Both the position numbers and the translations under genes were made by a program. Under the pieces are notes generated by a model. It did no database searches and was not told where the DNA came from. It saw only the letters and a list, made by a program, of their open reading frames with translations. 64,000 nucleotides of DNA from Epiperipatus broadwayi (Eukaryota; Onychophora; Udeonychophora; Euonychophora; Peripatidae): contig JAQFVV010000001.1 in the NCBI GenBank assembly GCA_028023455.1, forward strand, positions 21,373,401 through 21,437,400, given 5' to 3'. Shown here in pieces: positions 36,508 through 45,900 of this stretch (its first letter is position 1; each line of letters opens with the position of its first letter).

Positions 36508-39500
36508 AAATGGGGAACGATCAGATGTGGATGCTTAATACTTTAGATCTTGATATTGATTATTTAGAGCCCTTTACTATAGGCGAACCACCTATAACTT
36601 ATCAATGTCCTATTGTAATTTTATATATAAACAATATCAGAATTGAAGCATTAATTGACTCTGGAAGTCAAGCTTCCATATTATCAGAGTCAACGTATCA
36701 AAATCTGGTGAGTGTAGAAAGGGATATACCTTCATTGCCAGTAAAACAGATCCAAGTAACTTTAGCAAATGGAAAGAGGACAAAGTTATCAAATAAACAA
36801 GTCTGGATTACCTTCAAAATAAATAATACAGAGTATGGGCATGTTTTCCTTATTATGCCTGGATTAATACATGAAGCCATAATAGGAGCTGACTTCATGA
36901 TTTTAAATAAATGTCAGATTGATTTTTATAATAAAATTTTTATTTGTAAAGAAGAAAGGCTTAATTTTGAATATGGTATGCATAACCTTTCTAGTCAATT
37001 ATTATGCATCCAGAACACATTAATTGATGCCAGCATAAAGGCCAAAATTGAACATGTTTATGCAATCAATTCTAAATTAGGTGAAAATTTATATCAATTA
37101 ATGTATGATTTTAAAAATATCTTTTCTAAAATCCCTGGTATAATAAAGGGATATACCCATAGAATAAAATTGAAGAGTAATGATCCTTTCCATCAAAAGA
37201 TGTACCCAATTCCTTACCAATATAAGGATGAGGTACAGAGTCAAATTGACAAAATGCTAGAGTGGAATATAATTAAAAAATGCCCTTCTCCTTACGTAAA
37301 CCCATTGGTTATTGTGAAGAAGAAGGATGGCAGTATTAGAGTATGTTTAGATGCTCGTATGCTAAATAATGTAACTATACCAGAGCGTGACATTCCTCCA
37401 CCTGTACATGAGCTCTTAACTAAATTTCACAAGAGGTCAATTTTCTCTACATTTGATCTGACAGCTAGTTATTGGCAAATACCACTGCATGAGAATGATC
37501 AGCAATATACAGCATTTCGATTTCAAGGCCAGTCGTATGTTTTCAGACGGATGCCTTTTGGTCTCATTAATAGTGGTGCTGGCTTGATCAGATGTTTAGA
37601 CATGATTTTTTCGAAACAATTAAAGGAAAAAATCATCATGTATGTGGATGATATAGTTATTGCTTCTGATAGTTTACATGAGCATCTCCAACATTTAAAA
37701 TTATTTTTTACAGAATGTCAAATACAAAATGTCAAAATTAATATGGAAAAATGTTCAATAGCAGCTAGAGAAATTACTTTTCTAGGTCATTTAATAAATG
37801 AGCATGGAATCCAGCCCCATCCTGAAAAGATTGCAGCTATTCAACGTTTTCCCATTCCAAAAACAGTAAAACAATTAAAATCATTTTTTGGATTGTGTAA
37901 CTATTATAATAGATTCTATAAAAATTTCGCTGAAGATACAATAAATTTGTCTCGGTTATTAAAGAAAACTGAAAAATGGAAGTGGACTGCTGAACATGAT
38001 AATGAATTTAGTATAATTAAAAGTAAATTTTTAAAACACGTGATTTTAGTGTATCCTGACTTTAATAAAACATTCTATGTGCAGACAGATAGTAGTTACT
38101 ATGGTCTGGGAGTAGTGTTATATCAGCTCGATGAGGATCAGGTACCTCATGTATTGTACTTCTTAAGCCGACATTTAAGAGGTGCAGAGTTGAATTACAC
38201 TATTACTGAAAAGGAGACCCTAGCTGTTGTCTGGGCTTTTCAGAAATTACGTCAATTTTTATTAGGTTCAGAGGTAATTGTATTGACCGACCATAGAAGC
38301 TTGGAGTTTTTAAACAAGAGCTACCTCAGTAATGAGAGACTTGTTAGGTGGAGCTTGTATCTCCAGCAATTCAACTATAGAGTTCTCTATATTGAAGGGA
38401 GACAGAATATCCCTGCTGATATTCTTAGCCGCCACCCTATTTGTCTGATGTCCCAACATCCTAATGCTCAAAATATAATTATTAGTAGTGTGGATGTAAT
38501 CAGGGATGAATCTATAGTGGATGATTATAATAATCTCACTATGATTCAAGGTCAGGATCAGAAATTAAATAGAATCATGACTATCCTAAATAATCATGAT
38601 AATGTAAATAGTAAAAGTAAATATATAAAAAGGATTTTTAGCAAGTATAAGATGTACCAGAATTTACTTATGTATAATTTAAAGTCAAATCAGGGGGAAT
38701 CATGGAGGATAGTTGTACCTAACTCTATGATTGATAAATTGATAATGTATGTACATTGTAGTTATGGTCACTATGGTGCACCAAAGATTATGTATGTTTT
38801 AAAATCTATTTTTTATTGGGATGGAATGTACAAACGTGTCATAAGGAAAATTAAAACATGTTCTACTTGCTTAAAGTCTAAATATTGTAATAAATCGTAT
38901 GTAGGTGTTATGCAGCCTATTAATCCAGATCGAGCTAATGAATTATTAGCCATTGATTTTTACAGGCCTCTCCCACCATTTAAACAACAGAAATTTATTT
39001 TTGTAGCCTATGATGTTTTTAGCAAATTTGTATCAGCGTATCCTGTGCCTAAAACTAGTGCACATTTTGTAATAAAATGCATGCTTAATTATCAATTTCC
39101 ATTAGTAGGAAAACCAAAAATCATACTTACAGATCATGCTACAGCTTTTATATCGGGTAGGTGGAATGAGTGGATTCAAGATCAAAACCTCAAACATGTT
39201 ATGAGCTCCATAAGAAACCCTCAGTCTAATCCATGCGAACGTGTTATGCGGGAGCTTAGTCGATTATTCAGGGTGTATGTAGCTGATAATCATAAGAAAT
39301 GGGTTCATAAACTCCCAGAGGTTATTAACTATATTAATAGTACGTATAATGAATCCACTGGTTTCACTCCTATTCGTTTACATTATGGTAGACATGAGCC
39401 ATTATTGATTAAAACGCCTATACCAATTGTAAGAGAACCAATTAATAGGGATGAAGATAATAATCAAGCTAAAGTAAAGCTTCATATTATGGGTGCAAAA

Positions 39501-39740
39501 AGAGTAAAGAAATCCCATAATAAACCACATCCATTTAAAATTAATGATTTAGTTTTAGTTAGAACACCCCATGTTAGCAACCTTCAAAGAAATCAGTTCA
39601 AAAAATTTCTTAGTCTATATGAGGGTCCATATAGAATATCTTGCAAAGTAGGTGAAAATGCATTTATGTTAACCACACCAGATGGTGAGAAAGGAACTTA
39701 TAATGCAAGAAGTTTAATTCCATATCCTTCTGAAGTGTGA
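36468..39740 (+). CDS. pol: Pol polyprotein: protease, RT, RNase H, integrase (1090 aa)
   Basis: Replication and integration enzymes of the element. Residue numbers start from 36468. The aspartic protease has DSG at about 64-66 and IIGADFM at about 138. The reverse transcriptase spans about 235-440, with motif A in FDLTASYWQIPL and the catalytic YVDD at about 391. RNase H has QTDSSYYGLG at about 539 and ends near ADILSRHP (648). The integrase zinc-binding HHCC region lies at about 763-803 (H-x3-H ... CSTC). Its catalytic D, D and E are in AIDFYRPL (about 829), TDHATAF (about 887) and NPCERVMREL (about 920). A GPY/F-type module (YEGPYRI) lies near 1053. There is no suitable ATG near the 5' end, and the frame opens at 36447, overlapping the gag stop, so expression as a gag-pol fusion by -1 frameshift is likely. 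No internal stop; probably functional when inserted. Confidence 0.95.
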   Translation: MYVSSSLQGPGANKMGNDQMWMLNTLDLDIDYLEPFTIGEPPITYQCPIVILYINNIRIEALIDSGSQASILSESTYQNLVSVERDIPSLPVKQIQVTLANGKRTKLSNKQVWITFKINNTEYGHVFLIMPGLIHEAIIGADFMILNKCQIDFYNKIFICKEERLNFEYGMHNLSSQLLCIQNTLIDASIKAKIEHVYAINSKLGENLYQLMYDFKNIFSKIPGIIKGYTHRIKLKSNDPFHQKMYPIPYQYKDEVQSQIDKMLEWNIIKKCPSPYVNPLVIVKKKDGSIRVCLDARMLNNVTIPERDIPPPVHELLTKFHKRSIFSTFDLTASYWQIPLHENDQQYTAFRFQGQSYVFRRMPFGLINSGAGLIRCLDMIFSKQLKEKIIMYVDDIVIASDSLHEHLQHLKLFFTECQIQNVKINMEKCSIAAREITFLGHLINEHGIQPHPEKIAAIQRFPIPKTVKQLKSFFGLCNYYNRFYKNFAEDTINLSRLLKKTEKWKWTAEHDNEFSIIKSKFLKHVILVYPDFNKTFYVQTDSSYYGLGVVLYQLDEDQVPHVLYFLSRHLRGAELNYTITEKETLAVVWAFQKLRQFLLGSEVIVLTDHRSLEFLNKSYLSNERLVRWSLYLQQFNYRVLYIEGRQNIPADILSRHPICLMSQHPNAQNIIISSVDVIRDESIVDDYNNLTMIQGQDQKLNRIMTILNNHDNVNSKSKYIKRIFSKYKMYQNLLMYNLKSNQGESWRIVVPNSMIDKLIMYVHCSYGHYGAPKIMYVLKSIFYWDGMYKRVIRKIKTCSTCLKSKYCNKSYVGVMQPINPDRANELLAIDFYRPLPPFKQQKFIFVAYDVFSKFVSAYPVPKTSAHFVIKCMLNYQFPLVGKPKIILTDHATAFISGRWNEWIQDQNLKHVMSSIRNPQSNPCERVMRELSRLFRVYVADNHKKWVHKLPEVINYINSTYNESTGFTPIRLHYGRHEPLLIKTPIPIVREPINRDEDNNQAKVKLHIMGAKRVKKSHNKPHPFKINDLVLVRTPHVSNLQRNQFKKFLSLYEGPYRISCKVGENAFMLTTPDGEKGTYNARSLIPYPSEV

Positions 39741-39816
39741 ATTACAATTTTCAAAGGATATAATGTGGATAAAGATTTAGTGTGGTGTTCATATATTTTA
39801 TTTTATATAATAAAAT
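39741..39816. other. Short region between pol and the nested PLE
   Basis: AT-rich, non-coding, belongs to the LTR element. Confidence 0.6.
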
Positions 39817-40041
39817 AATACTTAATTGTAAATTATTAGAGAAAAAATATAGTTAGTAATAAATTTGGCTGAACGTTTTCGAGGAACCGTGCCTCATACT
39901 CATAGCCTTCATGAAAATGTACTTGATATATGTAAATGAGAATATTCAAATGAGTTACTGTTAAGTAGCCCATTTTTTCGAAATGTCGAAGCACGTGTCT
40001 CTTCTGTTGATTGCATGGATGTCTCTGTTAATGTAGAATGC
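39817..40041. repeat. PLE terminal inverted repeat, left copy
   Basis: Reverse complement of 42078-42302, at or very near 100% by eye. It contains the last 27 codons of the PLE ORF, so part of the endonuclease C-terminus is encoded in the repeat, and a hammerhead-like fold (39867-39907, minus strand). Confidence 0.9.
39867..39907 (-). ncRNA. Hammerhead-like fold in the PLE terminal repeat, left copy
   Basis: On the minus strand: GGCT (stem I), a core-like ATGAGTAT, stem II GAGG-CCTC, GAA, stem III AAC-GTT with no loop, C, then AGCC closing stem I. Everything fits a type I hammerhead except the CTGANGA core, which is altered and one base longer, so it is probably inactive. The plus-strand copy is at 42212-42252. 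Confidence 0.35.
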
Positions 40042-42081
40042 CTCTTTTATCTTTCTCCTGTAGTCGTTTGGTTCTGAGCATAAAATAACGGAGTTAGCGG
40101 GTATGAAATTGTGCCCTGATTGTTTAGTATGTTCAAAAAATGCAGAAGATGTACTGCTGTTCGTTTGGGCTCTATTGAAGGTGTACCGATGTTGAGCCAA
40201 CCTGGTGTTAATTGTGGCTTTCGTTTCCCCATAATATGTGGCGTGGCATCCGGCCTGGGGGCAGGAAATGGAGTACACCACATGTGGGGTGAGCGCTGGA
40301 TCAATGTAATCTTTGGAGTTATTGATCAACCTATTAGTGTTGGGTGGAGTTCTGAATATTATGCTGAATTTGTTGCTTAAGGTTTTCGTTAGTTTATTGG
40401 ATATTTTAGGGATGTAGGGGACCGTTATTCTGGGTAGATTGGTGCGAGGCAATTTATCATCTATTGTGCTGTTAAATTTCATGACTTTCCTCCTAATAGT
40501 TTTGTATTTGAATCCTGCTGCTAGTAGGTCTTTAATGTAATTGTTTACATTTTCCTTCCTATGTGCTTCATATTTACACAAATGATGGTTTCTAAACAGA
40601 AATGCTTTGAGACCTGCGAATTTGTGCGATGCGGGTGATTTAGAATTAGGATGGATGCAGCTTCGGATTTCAAATGGTTTAACAAGCATTTTGTAATCTA
40701 TTGCGTGGCGGTCTCTTGACAAGGAAAGATCAAGATATTTGAGTTCGTTATTGTTTTCATATATGATAGAGAAAAATAGTTTAGTTGTGCTTTGTAATTC
40801 GCGTTGTATATTTAAAATATTATTTTTAGATGCTATAATGAAAATATCATCTACATATCGTATATATATGAAGTCTGGGTTAGTGTTGAAATATTTTGGA
40901 ATAATGGATTGTTCATATTTATTTAAGTATATACTGGATAAGACGCCACTGATAGGGAGGCCCATGGGCCAACCATCTTGCATTGTGTACCATTTATCTT
41001 CGAAAAGAGTAAAAATATGGGAGTCAAGCCATGTCAAGAAAGCCATAATGAATTTAATTCTCTCGTTAGGACAAGATATTCGCAGCAACTCTTCATGTAT
41101 AATTTGGATGGATGCTTTTCTATTGATTGATCCATATAATTCTTTCACATCCATCGTGGCCATAACAGAGTTGTGAGAGATTTGAACGTTTTTAATTCTG
41201 GAAATGAATTGAAAAGATGAATTTATTGTGTATGAGCCAAAATTAAGGTAATCTATGATCAATTGATTAACCAATTTGGCTGTATCGAAATAGTGCACGC
41301 CAGCGAAATCCATCATTAATCTAAGCGGTTCGCCTGGTTTATGTTGTTTTGAATTAGCAAACATTCGGGGAGGTCTAGTGGCAGAAGGATAAATCCTGTA
41401 ATACTCGGATTTAGTGATCCCTTTGTCCTTGAAAGTTCGAAGCACACCATTAATAAATTTATCTCGGTCGATTTTGATGTTAAAAGTGTTATCATGTACC
41501 AACTTTAATATTTTAATTTGGTCATGCATTTTATTTTTGTAATCGGTGTTGTTTAATAAAACAAAGCGATTGCCTTTGTCTTCTTTGAGACAAATGATGT
41601 TGTGTGTTTTAAAATATTGTTTAGTATTTAATACACTTTTATTCCATGCTTCGTCTTTTCTATCAACGAAATTGTTATTTAGTAATTTAGCTATGTCTGT
41701 GATAATAGCGTCTCTTTGTGTGTTATTAATGAGAGATGCTTCGATGTCTGCTATTAATTCGCGCTTAGGGGATGTCCAACTTCCTCCTACATATTTAGGT
41801 CCGAGCGATAATATTTTCTTGATTTCGTATGGCGGAGTAGTTGAAGTTTTATTAACGAATGCGTCTATGTTAATGCCGCGGTGGTTTTTATTTTGTTTAA
41901 TAGATAAGAAATGTATTTTATTTTCAAATTTTAATATTTGAAATCTCTCAGTTTTACGCAATTTATCTTGCATCCACTGGGGGATTACGTAGTTCGTTGT
42001 CATTTTGTTCCATCTAATTGTTTGCTTTTTGAAAGCGTCACTGCATCCGTGAGTTATGTGTGCCAAAAGTTGTTTCTGCAT
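39961..42081 (-). CDS. PLE reverse transcriptase with GIY-YIG endonuclease (706 aa)
   Basis: A single uninterrupted ORF with typical PLE architecture. The RT contains PPRMFANSKQHKPG, motif A in VMATMDVKELYGSI, motif B in GWPMGLPISGVLSS, the catalytic YVDD in IRYVDDIFIIAS and a motif D-like ELKYLDLSLSR. The C-terminal endonuclease has HVVYSISCPQAGC, YYGETKATINTRLAQH and a RRKIKEAFYI helix, matching the GIY-YIG core. It would nick DNA and copy RNA by target-primed reverse transcription. The ATG at 42081 lies at the inner edge of the right terminal repeat, and the last codons lie inside the left one. About 700 residues is within the usual PLE range. PLE enzymes are the proposed source of RT for hammerhead retrozymes like the array at 58651. 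Confidence 0.93.
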   Translation of the reverse strand: MQKQLLAHITHGCSDAFKKQTIRWNKMTTNYVIPQWMQDKLRKTERFQILKFENKIHFLSIKQNKNHRGINIDAFVNKTSTTPPYEIKKILSLGPKYVGGSWTSPKRELIADIEASLINNTQRDAIITDIAKLLNNNFVDRKDEAWNKSVLNTKQYFKTHNIICLKEDKGNRFVLLNNTDYKNKMHDQIKILKLVHDNTFNIKIDRDKFINGVLRTFKDKGITKSEYYRIYPSATRPPRMFANSKQHKPGEPLRLMMDFAGVHYFDTAKLVNQLIIDYLNFGSYTINSSFQFISRIKNVQISHNSVMATMDVKELYGSINRKASIQIIHEELLRISCPNERIKFIMAFLTWLDSHIFTLFEDKWYTMQDGWPMGLPISGVLSSIYLNKYEQSIIPKYFNTNPDFIYIRYVDDIFIIASKNNILNIQRELQSTTKLFFSIIYENNNELKYLDLSLSRDRHAIDYKMLVKPFEIRSCIHPNSKSPASHKFAGLKAFLFRNHHLCKYEAHRKENVNNYIKDLLAAGFKYKTIRRKVMKFNSTIDDKLPRTNLPRITVPYIPKISNKLTKTLSNKFSIIFRTPPNTNRLINNSKDYIDPALTPHVVYSISCPQAGCHATYYGETKATINTRLAQHRYTFNRAQTNSSTSSAFFEHTKQSGHNFIPANSVILCSEPNDYRRKIKEAFYINRDIHAINRRDTCFDISKKWAT

Positions 42082-42302
42082 TCTACATTAACAGAGACAT
42101 CCATGCAATCAACAGAAGAGACACGTGCTTCGACATTTCGAAAAAATGGGCTACTTAACAGTAACTCATTTGAATATTCTCATTTACATATATCAAGTAC
42201 ATTTTCACGAAGGCTATGAGTATGAGGCACGGTTCCTCGAAAACGTTCAGCCAAATTTATTACTAACTATATTTTTTCTCTAATAATTTACAATTAAGTA
42301 TT
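42078..42302. repeat. PLE terminal inverted repeat, right copy
   Basis: Inverted copy of 39817-40041. On the plus strand it also encodes a spare copy of the last endonuclease codons. Confidence 0.9.
42212..42252 (+). ncRNA. Hammerhead-like fold in the PLE terminal repeat, right copy
   Basis: Same fold as at 39867-39907 but on the plus strand, that is, antisense to the PLE ORF. The CTGANGA core is not canonical. Confidence 0.35.
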
Positions 42303-42394
42303 TTCATTTTTACAAATAAGGAGAAATTAAAACCACATTTATTACATAATAAAATAATGTATTATCAAATCAGTAAATGTTAATTTAGGGAGAA

Positions 42395-42667
42395 ATGAAT
42401 AATATGATAAGAGTGAGTAGATCTTATAAAAGATTAATTTATGAAAAAGTTATGGATGAATTTAAGAATTTTCATAAATATTGTAGTAGTGATCATAAAA
42501 CTAATAAATTTTCAGGGATAAAGTTAATCTCTTTAAATGAAAAGTGTCTAAGTGTATTAGATAATGATTCATTAAAAATTGCTAATGAAACTAGCAATAA
42601 GTGTAGAAGTAAAATAGAAAAATGTAATTTAAAAGATAGTGTTAACTATAAAAATATGTATTTATAG
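42395..42667 (+). CDS. Small third ORF of the LTR element (90 aa), unknown
   Basis: Lies between the nested PLE and the 3' LTR, where some Ty3/gypsy elements carry an extra gene. It starts MNNMIRVSRSYKRLIYE and is Lys-rich with several cysteines. No signal peptide, transmembrane segment or envelope-like motif is seen, so it is not an env. Its start context (GAGAAATGAATAA) resembles that of gag (TAGAAATGAATAA), and both proteins begin MNN, which may mean the two share a leader or arose by duplication of a leader segment. Expression would probably need a spliced or separate transcript. It may also be chance. Confidence 0.4.
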   Translation: MNNMIRVSRSYKRLIYEKVMDEFKNFHKYCSSDHKTNKFSGIKLISLNEKCLSVLDNDSLKIANETSNKCRSKIEKCNLKDSVNYKNMYL

Positions 42668-42980
42668 TTTAGTTTGTGTATAAGATGTTATTTAAAGGAA
42701 TTTAAGCATATGATATTTCATAGTAAGATTAGGGAAATGAAAATGACCTAATTTAAGATATAAATAAAAGAAAAGTGAGACTTAATTTTATAAAGTAAAA
42801 GAAAGTATGATGATTTTATTTAAAAGTGTTTTCTGGTTGAGATTTTGATGTGAAGTTCCAATGCTTTATAAAATTTCATGTTAAAGTGATTGATTATGAT
42901 ATTTAATGATATGAAAAATGAAGATGTTAATTGTAGATTAAAGAAGATGAAGGTAGATGGTTAATTTAAAATTTTTATCC
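42668..42980. other. 3' untranslated region of the LTR element
   Basis: AT-rich, no feature seen before the polypurine tract. Confidence 0.6.
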
Positions 42981-42994
42981 GAAGGAGGAGGATA
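42981..42994 (+). promoter_or_regulatory. Polypurine tract
   Basis: GAAGGAGGAGGATA lies immediately before the TG of the 3' LTR. It would prime plus-strand DNA synthesis. Confidence 0.85.
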
Positions 42995-45900
42995 TGTGCC
43001 CTTTTGTATGGGTCTCCATAAATTGATGTATCAATCTATTTAAAAATTTTAAATTTAAGATATATTTAACTATATGATGTTAATTTTGTTTATAACAATC
43101 TTTTAAAAAGTGTAATTAAAGTAATTCATGAGTGTTTGATATGTAAAAATTGTGCTGATGTTTGAGAGAGACATTTCAATGGGAATGATAATGGTATATG
43201 GTTGGGAAAACTGGCCATGATCAATACTGCATTAATAAATTTAATAAATAAATGTTTAAAGTTAAAGTTTTAAAAGACAAGTTAAAATTAAATGCATATA
43301 TTTATTGTTGATAAGAATTAATATTTAATAAATGAATATAAATATTTTAATTATTAGTATTACATAATAGAAGATTAATATTTGATTTTAATAATATCGA
43401 AGTATTATTTTAAAAGTTGTTATAATATATTATTTATTTTAAAAAAAATATTTATTTTTAAAAAATAAATTGTTAGTTTATTTTTAGATTATTACAAGCG
43501 TCTGTAGCTCTGTTGTAAAACAGATGTTAGTTAGACACATACACACATGCTTGGGAGTTTTTTTTTAGTAAAGTTGTAAAGCTATTTTAAAAATTATGTT
43601 ATAAAATTTCTAAGTATTATATTGGCTATCATGAAATAAAAGTAAAGATAATTAATGTAAAATATTAAATCTGATTTTTAAAATACTGCATAAAAAACGT
43701 AACGAATAAAAATAGACTTAGTTTGTTTATAAAAATAATCTTATGAAAGTTAAAAGTGAAATTAAGTAAGAAAGTATATTTTAAAAAAATGTTTAATAGA
43801 TTTAAATAAACGATAAAGATTGATTTAAGAATTTAATAATGTGATAAATAATAAATATTAAAAAAGTCATTATTTATTTTTAATTCTGTCTTGTTGGTAA
43901 AATATGTAAATAAGCTAGCAAGTCGATTGTTTAATTCACCAATCAAGTGGGAGTTTTCTTCCGGTATAAAACCAAGGTTCAATTGTTCGGGGGGGACTTG
44001 TGATTGAAATTCTTAAAGTAAAGGTTGCTATTAGAAATAGCTAAGTAATTATAGACGCTCTCAAAATCGTTTTAAAATTATAAGAGAGTAGTTTTTTAAA
44101 ATAATTTATAAAAAGTTACTAATAAATATGCAGTGTTAATTTATTATAGTTCCCTATTGATCGTTTTCCTATTGAAGCTCAATTTACTATCAAATAATCA
44201 TGAGAACATCGTATAAGGATAAAATATATTGGAGACTTTATACTAAAAATTTAACAAACGCTGGATTAACTAGGAGAGTTTCTAGATGCCTAAAAATAAT
44301 ACGTTGGACTTTGTATAAATTTAAAAGCTAATGGTAACTAATTTTTATAAAATAGATATTTAAAAGAATGAGAAATACTTCTTTATAAAGAAAGTATTTG
44401 TAAGTTATAAATCTAAGTATATAGCTTAGTAAAGATGGTAAATAATTATGATTATTTAAAAATATTTGCCTTGTTAAGTCTTTATGGTTTAAAAGACTAC
44501 ATTTTGACAGTTTTAAAAGGCAAATAAATTGGAAATTTAATGGGTAAAGACGTACCTATAAATATAATTATTATATTAAAAATCTGAATGCTGGTCGTAC
44601 AAAAGACTCTAAAAGTAATCTTACCTAAATATTTGTTAAGGAATGCGCAAATCAATTACATGTGGATATCCAAATAAAGTTAAAATAATTAAATAAGAAC
44701 TTATAAACTATTGACTAATACTAAAAAATAATAACTTTAAAATAATTTTCTTTTAAAGAAATGAATCTGAATTCCATAAACTATTTTAATTATTATTTTC
44801 TTCTTCTGATGGAACTGACTTTTATTTTATTTTTTTTTAAAAAAAAGAACGTTTTCATTTATTCCATAAAAACTTTTTAAAAACACGTGATGTACCGGAA
44901 AAGGAAGTAATGTTTGGTGAAAATTTGTGCCTAGGAAAAAGAACAATATAGTGAAAGAAGACACCGTTGGATGTTATGTAATATGTTTTATTTATTAACT
45001 AACATAAATATTTCATTAATTATAGATTTATTAAAGATAGGAAAGGTACATTTACATTTTTTTAAATAATAACTAAATACTAATATAACTTTTTATTGCA
45101 TAAAGTTTATTTTATAATTATACAACACGTAATATTTTAAAGAATAATTGTTGAGTGTAAATGTGAAATTATTTTGTAAAACTGGAATCCTGGAGGACAT
45201 CGTGTGACGGACTGTACATTGAAGTATCAATTATGGTAAAAATTGTGTAATAATAATAATAATTTGATGTATTTACTATGTTTTCTTTAGATCAGCCAAA
45301 TGTTATATGATTATTGAATGAATGTATTAATATTTAAATAATATACACACATAATATTAATAATAGCAGTTTTATTTTAATATGCATATTTTAAATTGAT
45401 GATGTAAATTTAGTACAACGTAATATAAGAACCTAGAAATAATTATATGATTCTTTCTTGAATAAATTTTAATGTTTCTGTTACAATATTAGGAATTAGA
45501 TTTTATTAGCGTAAGTTATTTATTTTTCTTTTAAAGTCAGTAAGAAGTATATAAAGTCTATTTTTTTTTTTTTTTATTAGATAAGAAAGTTAATTTTACA
45601 TAGAAATTTATATCTTGATTGAAGGCTTATTGTATATAGAGGATGAGGTATAAGAGAGTTTGGATCGTTATTATTATTTTTGTTTTTTTTTTTAAATTGG
45701 TCATTTGTTTTTCTGAAATTAAATAAGGTTAAAATGACTTTTGTAGATAGAAGTTTTTTAAGAAGGAATAAGAATAACAAGTAAAAAGAGTAATAATTTG
45801 AATAGAAAAGAATCATAGAATTTTATTTGATATAATACTTTATAAAGTTTGAAATTGTTGAATAATTTTAAATGTTATTTTTAAAAGAACATATACCTAT

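Larger units (their letters stand above)
39817..42302 (-). mobile_element. Penelope-like element nested in the LTR element
   Basis: A 2.49-kb insert bounded by two inverted 225-bp copies (39817-40041 and 42078-42302), with one long minus-strand ORF. It lies between pol and the small third ORF of the host element, leaving both intact. Terminal repeats, RT and a GIY-YIG endonuclease make it a PLE. No target-site duplication could be defined in the AT-rich flanks. Confidence 0.9.

Noticed and set aside
40120-42219. Plus-strand ORFs of 86-145 codons
   Set aside because: Antisense shadows of the PLE reverse transcriptase ORF; no motifs of their own.
42395-42667. Envelope gene of a retrovirus-like element
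   Set aside because: Only 90 codons, no signal peptide or transmembrane segment; kept as an unknown ORF.
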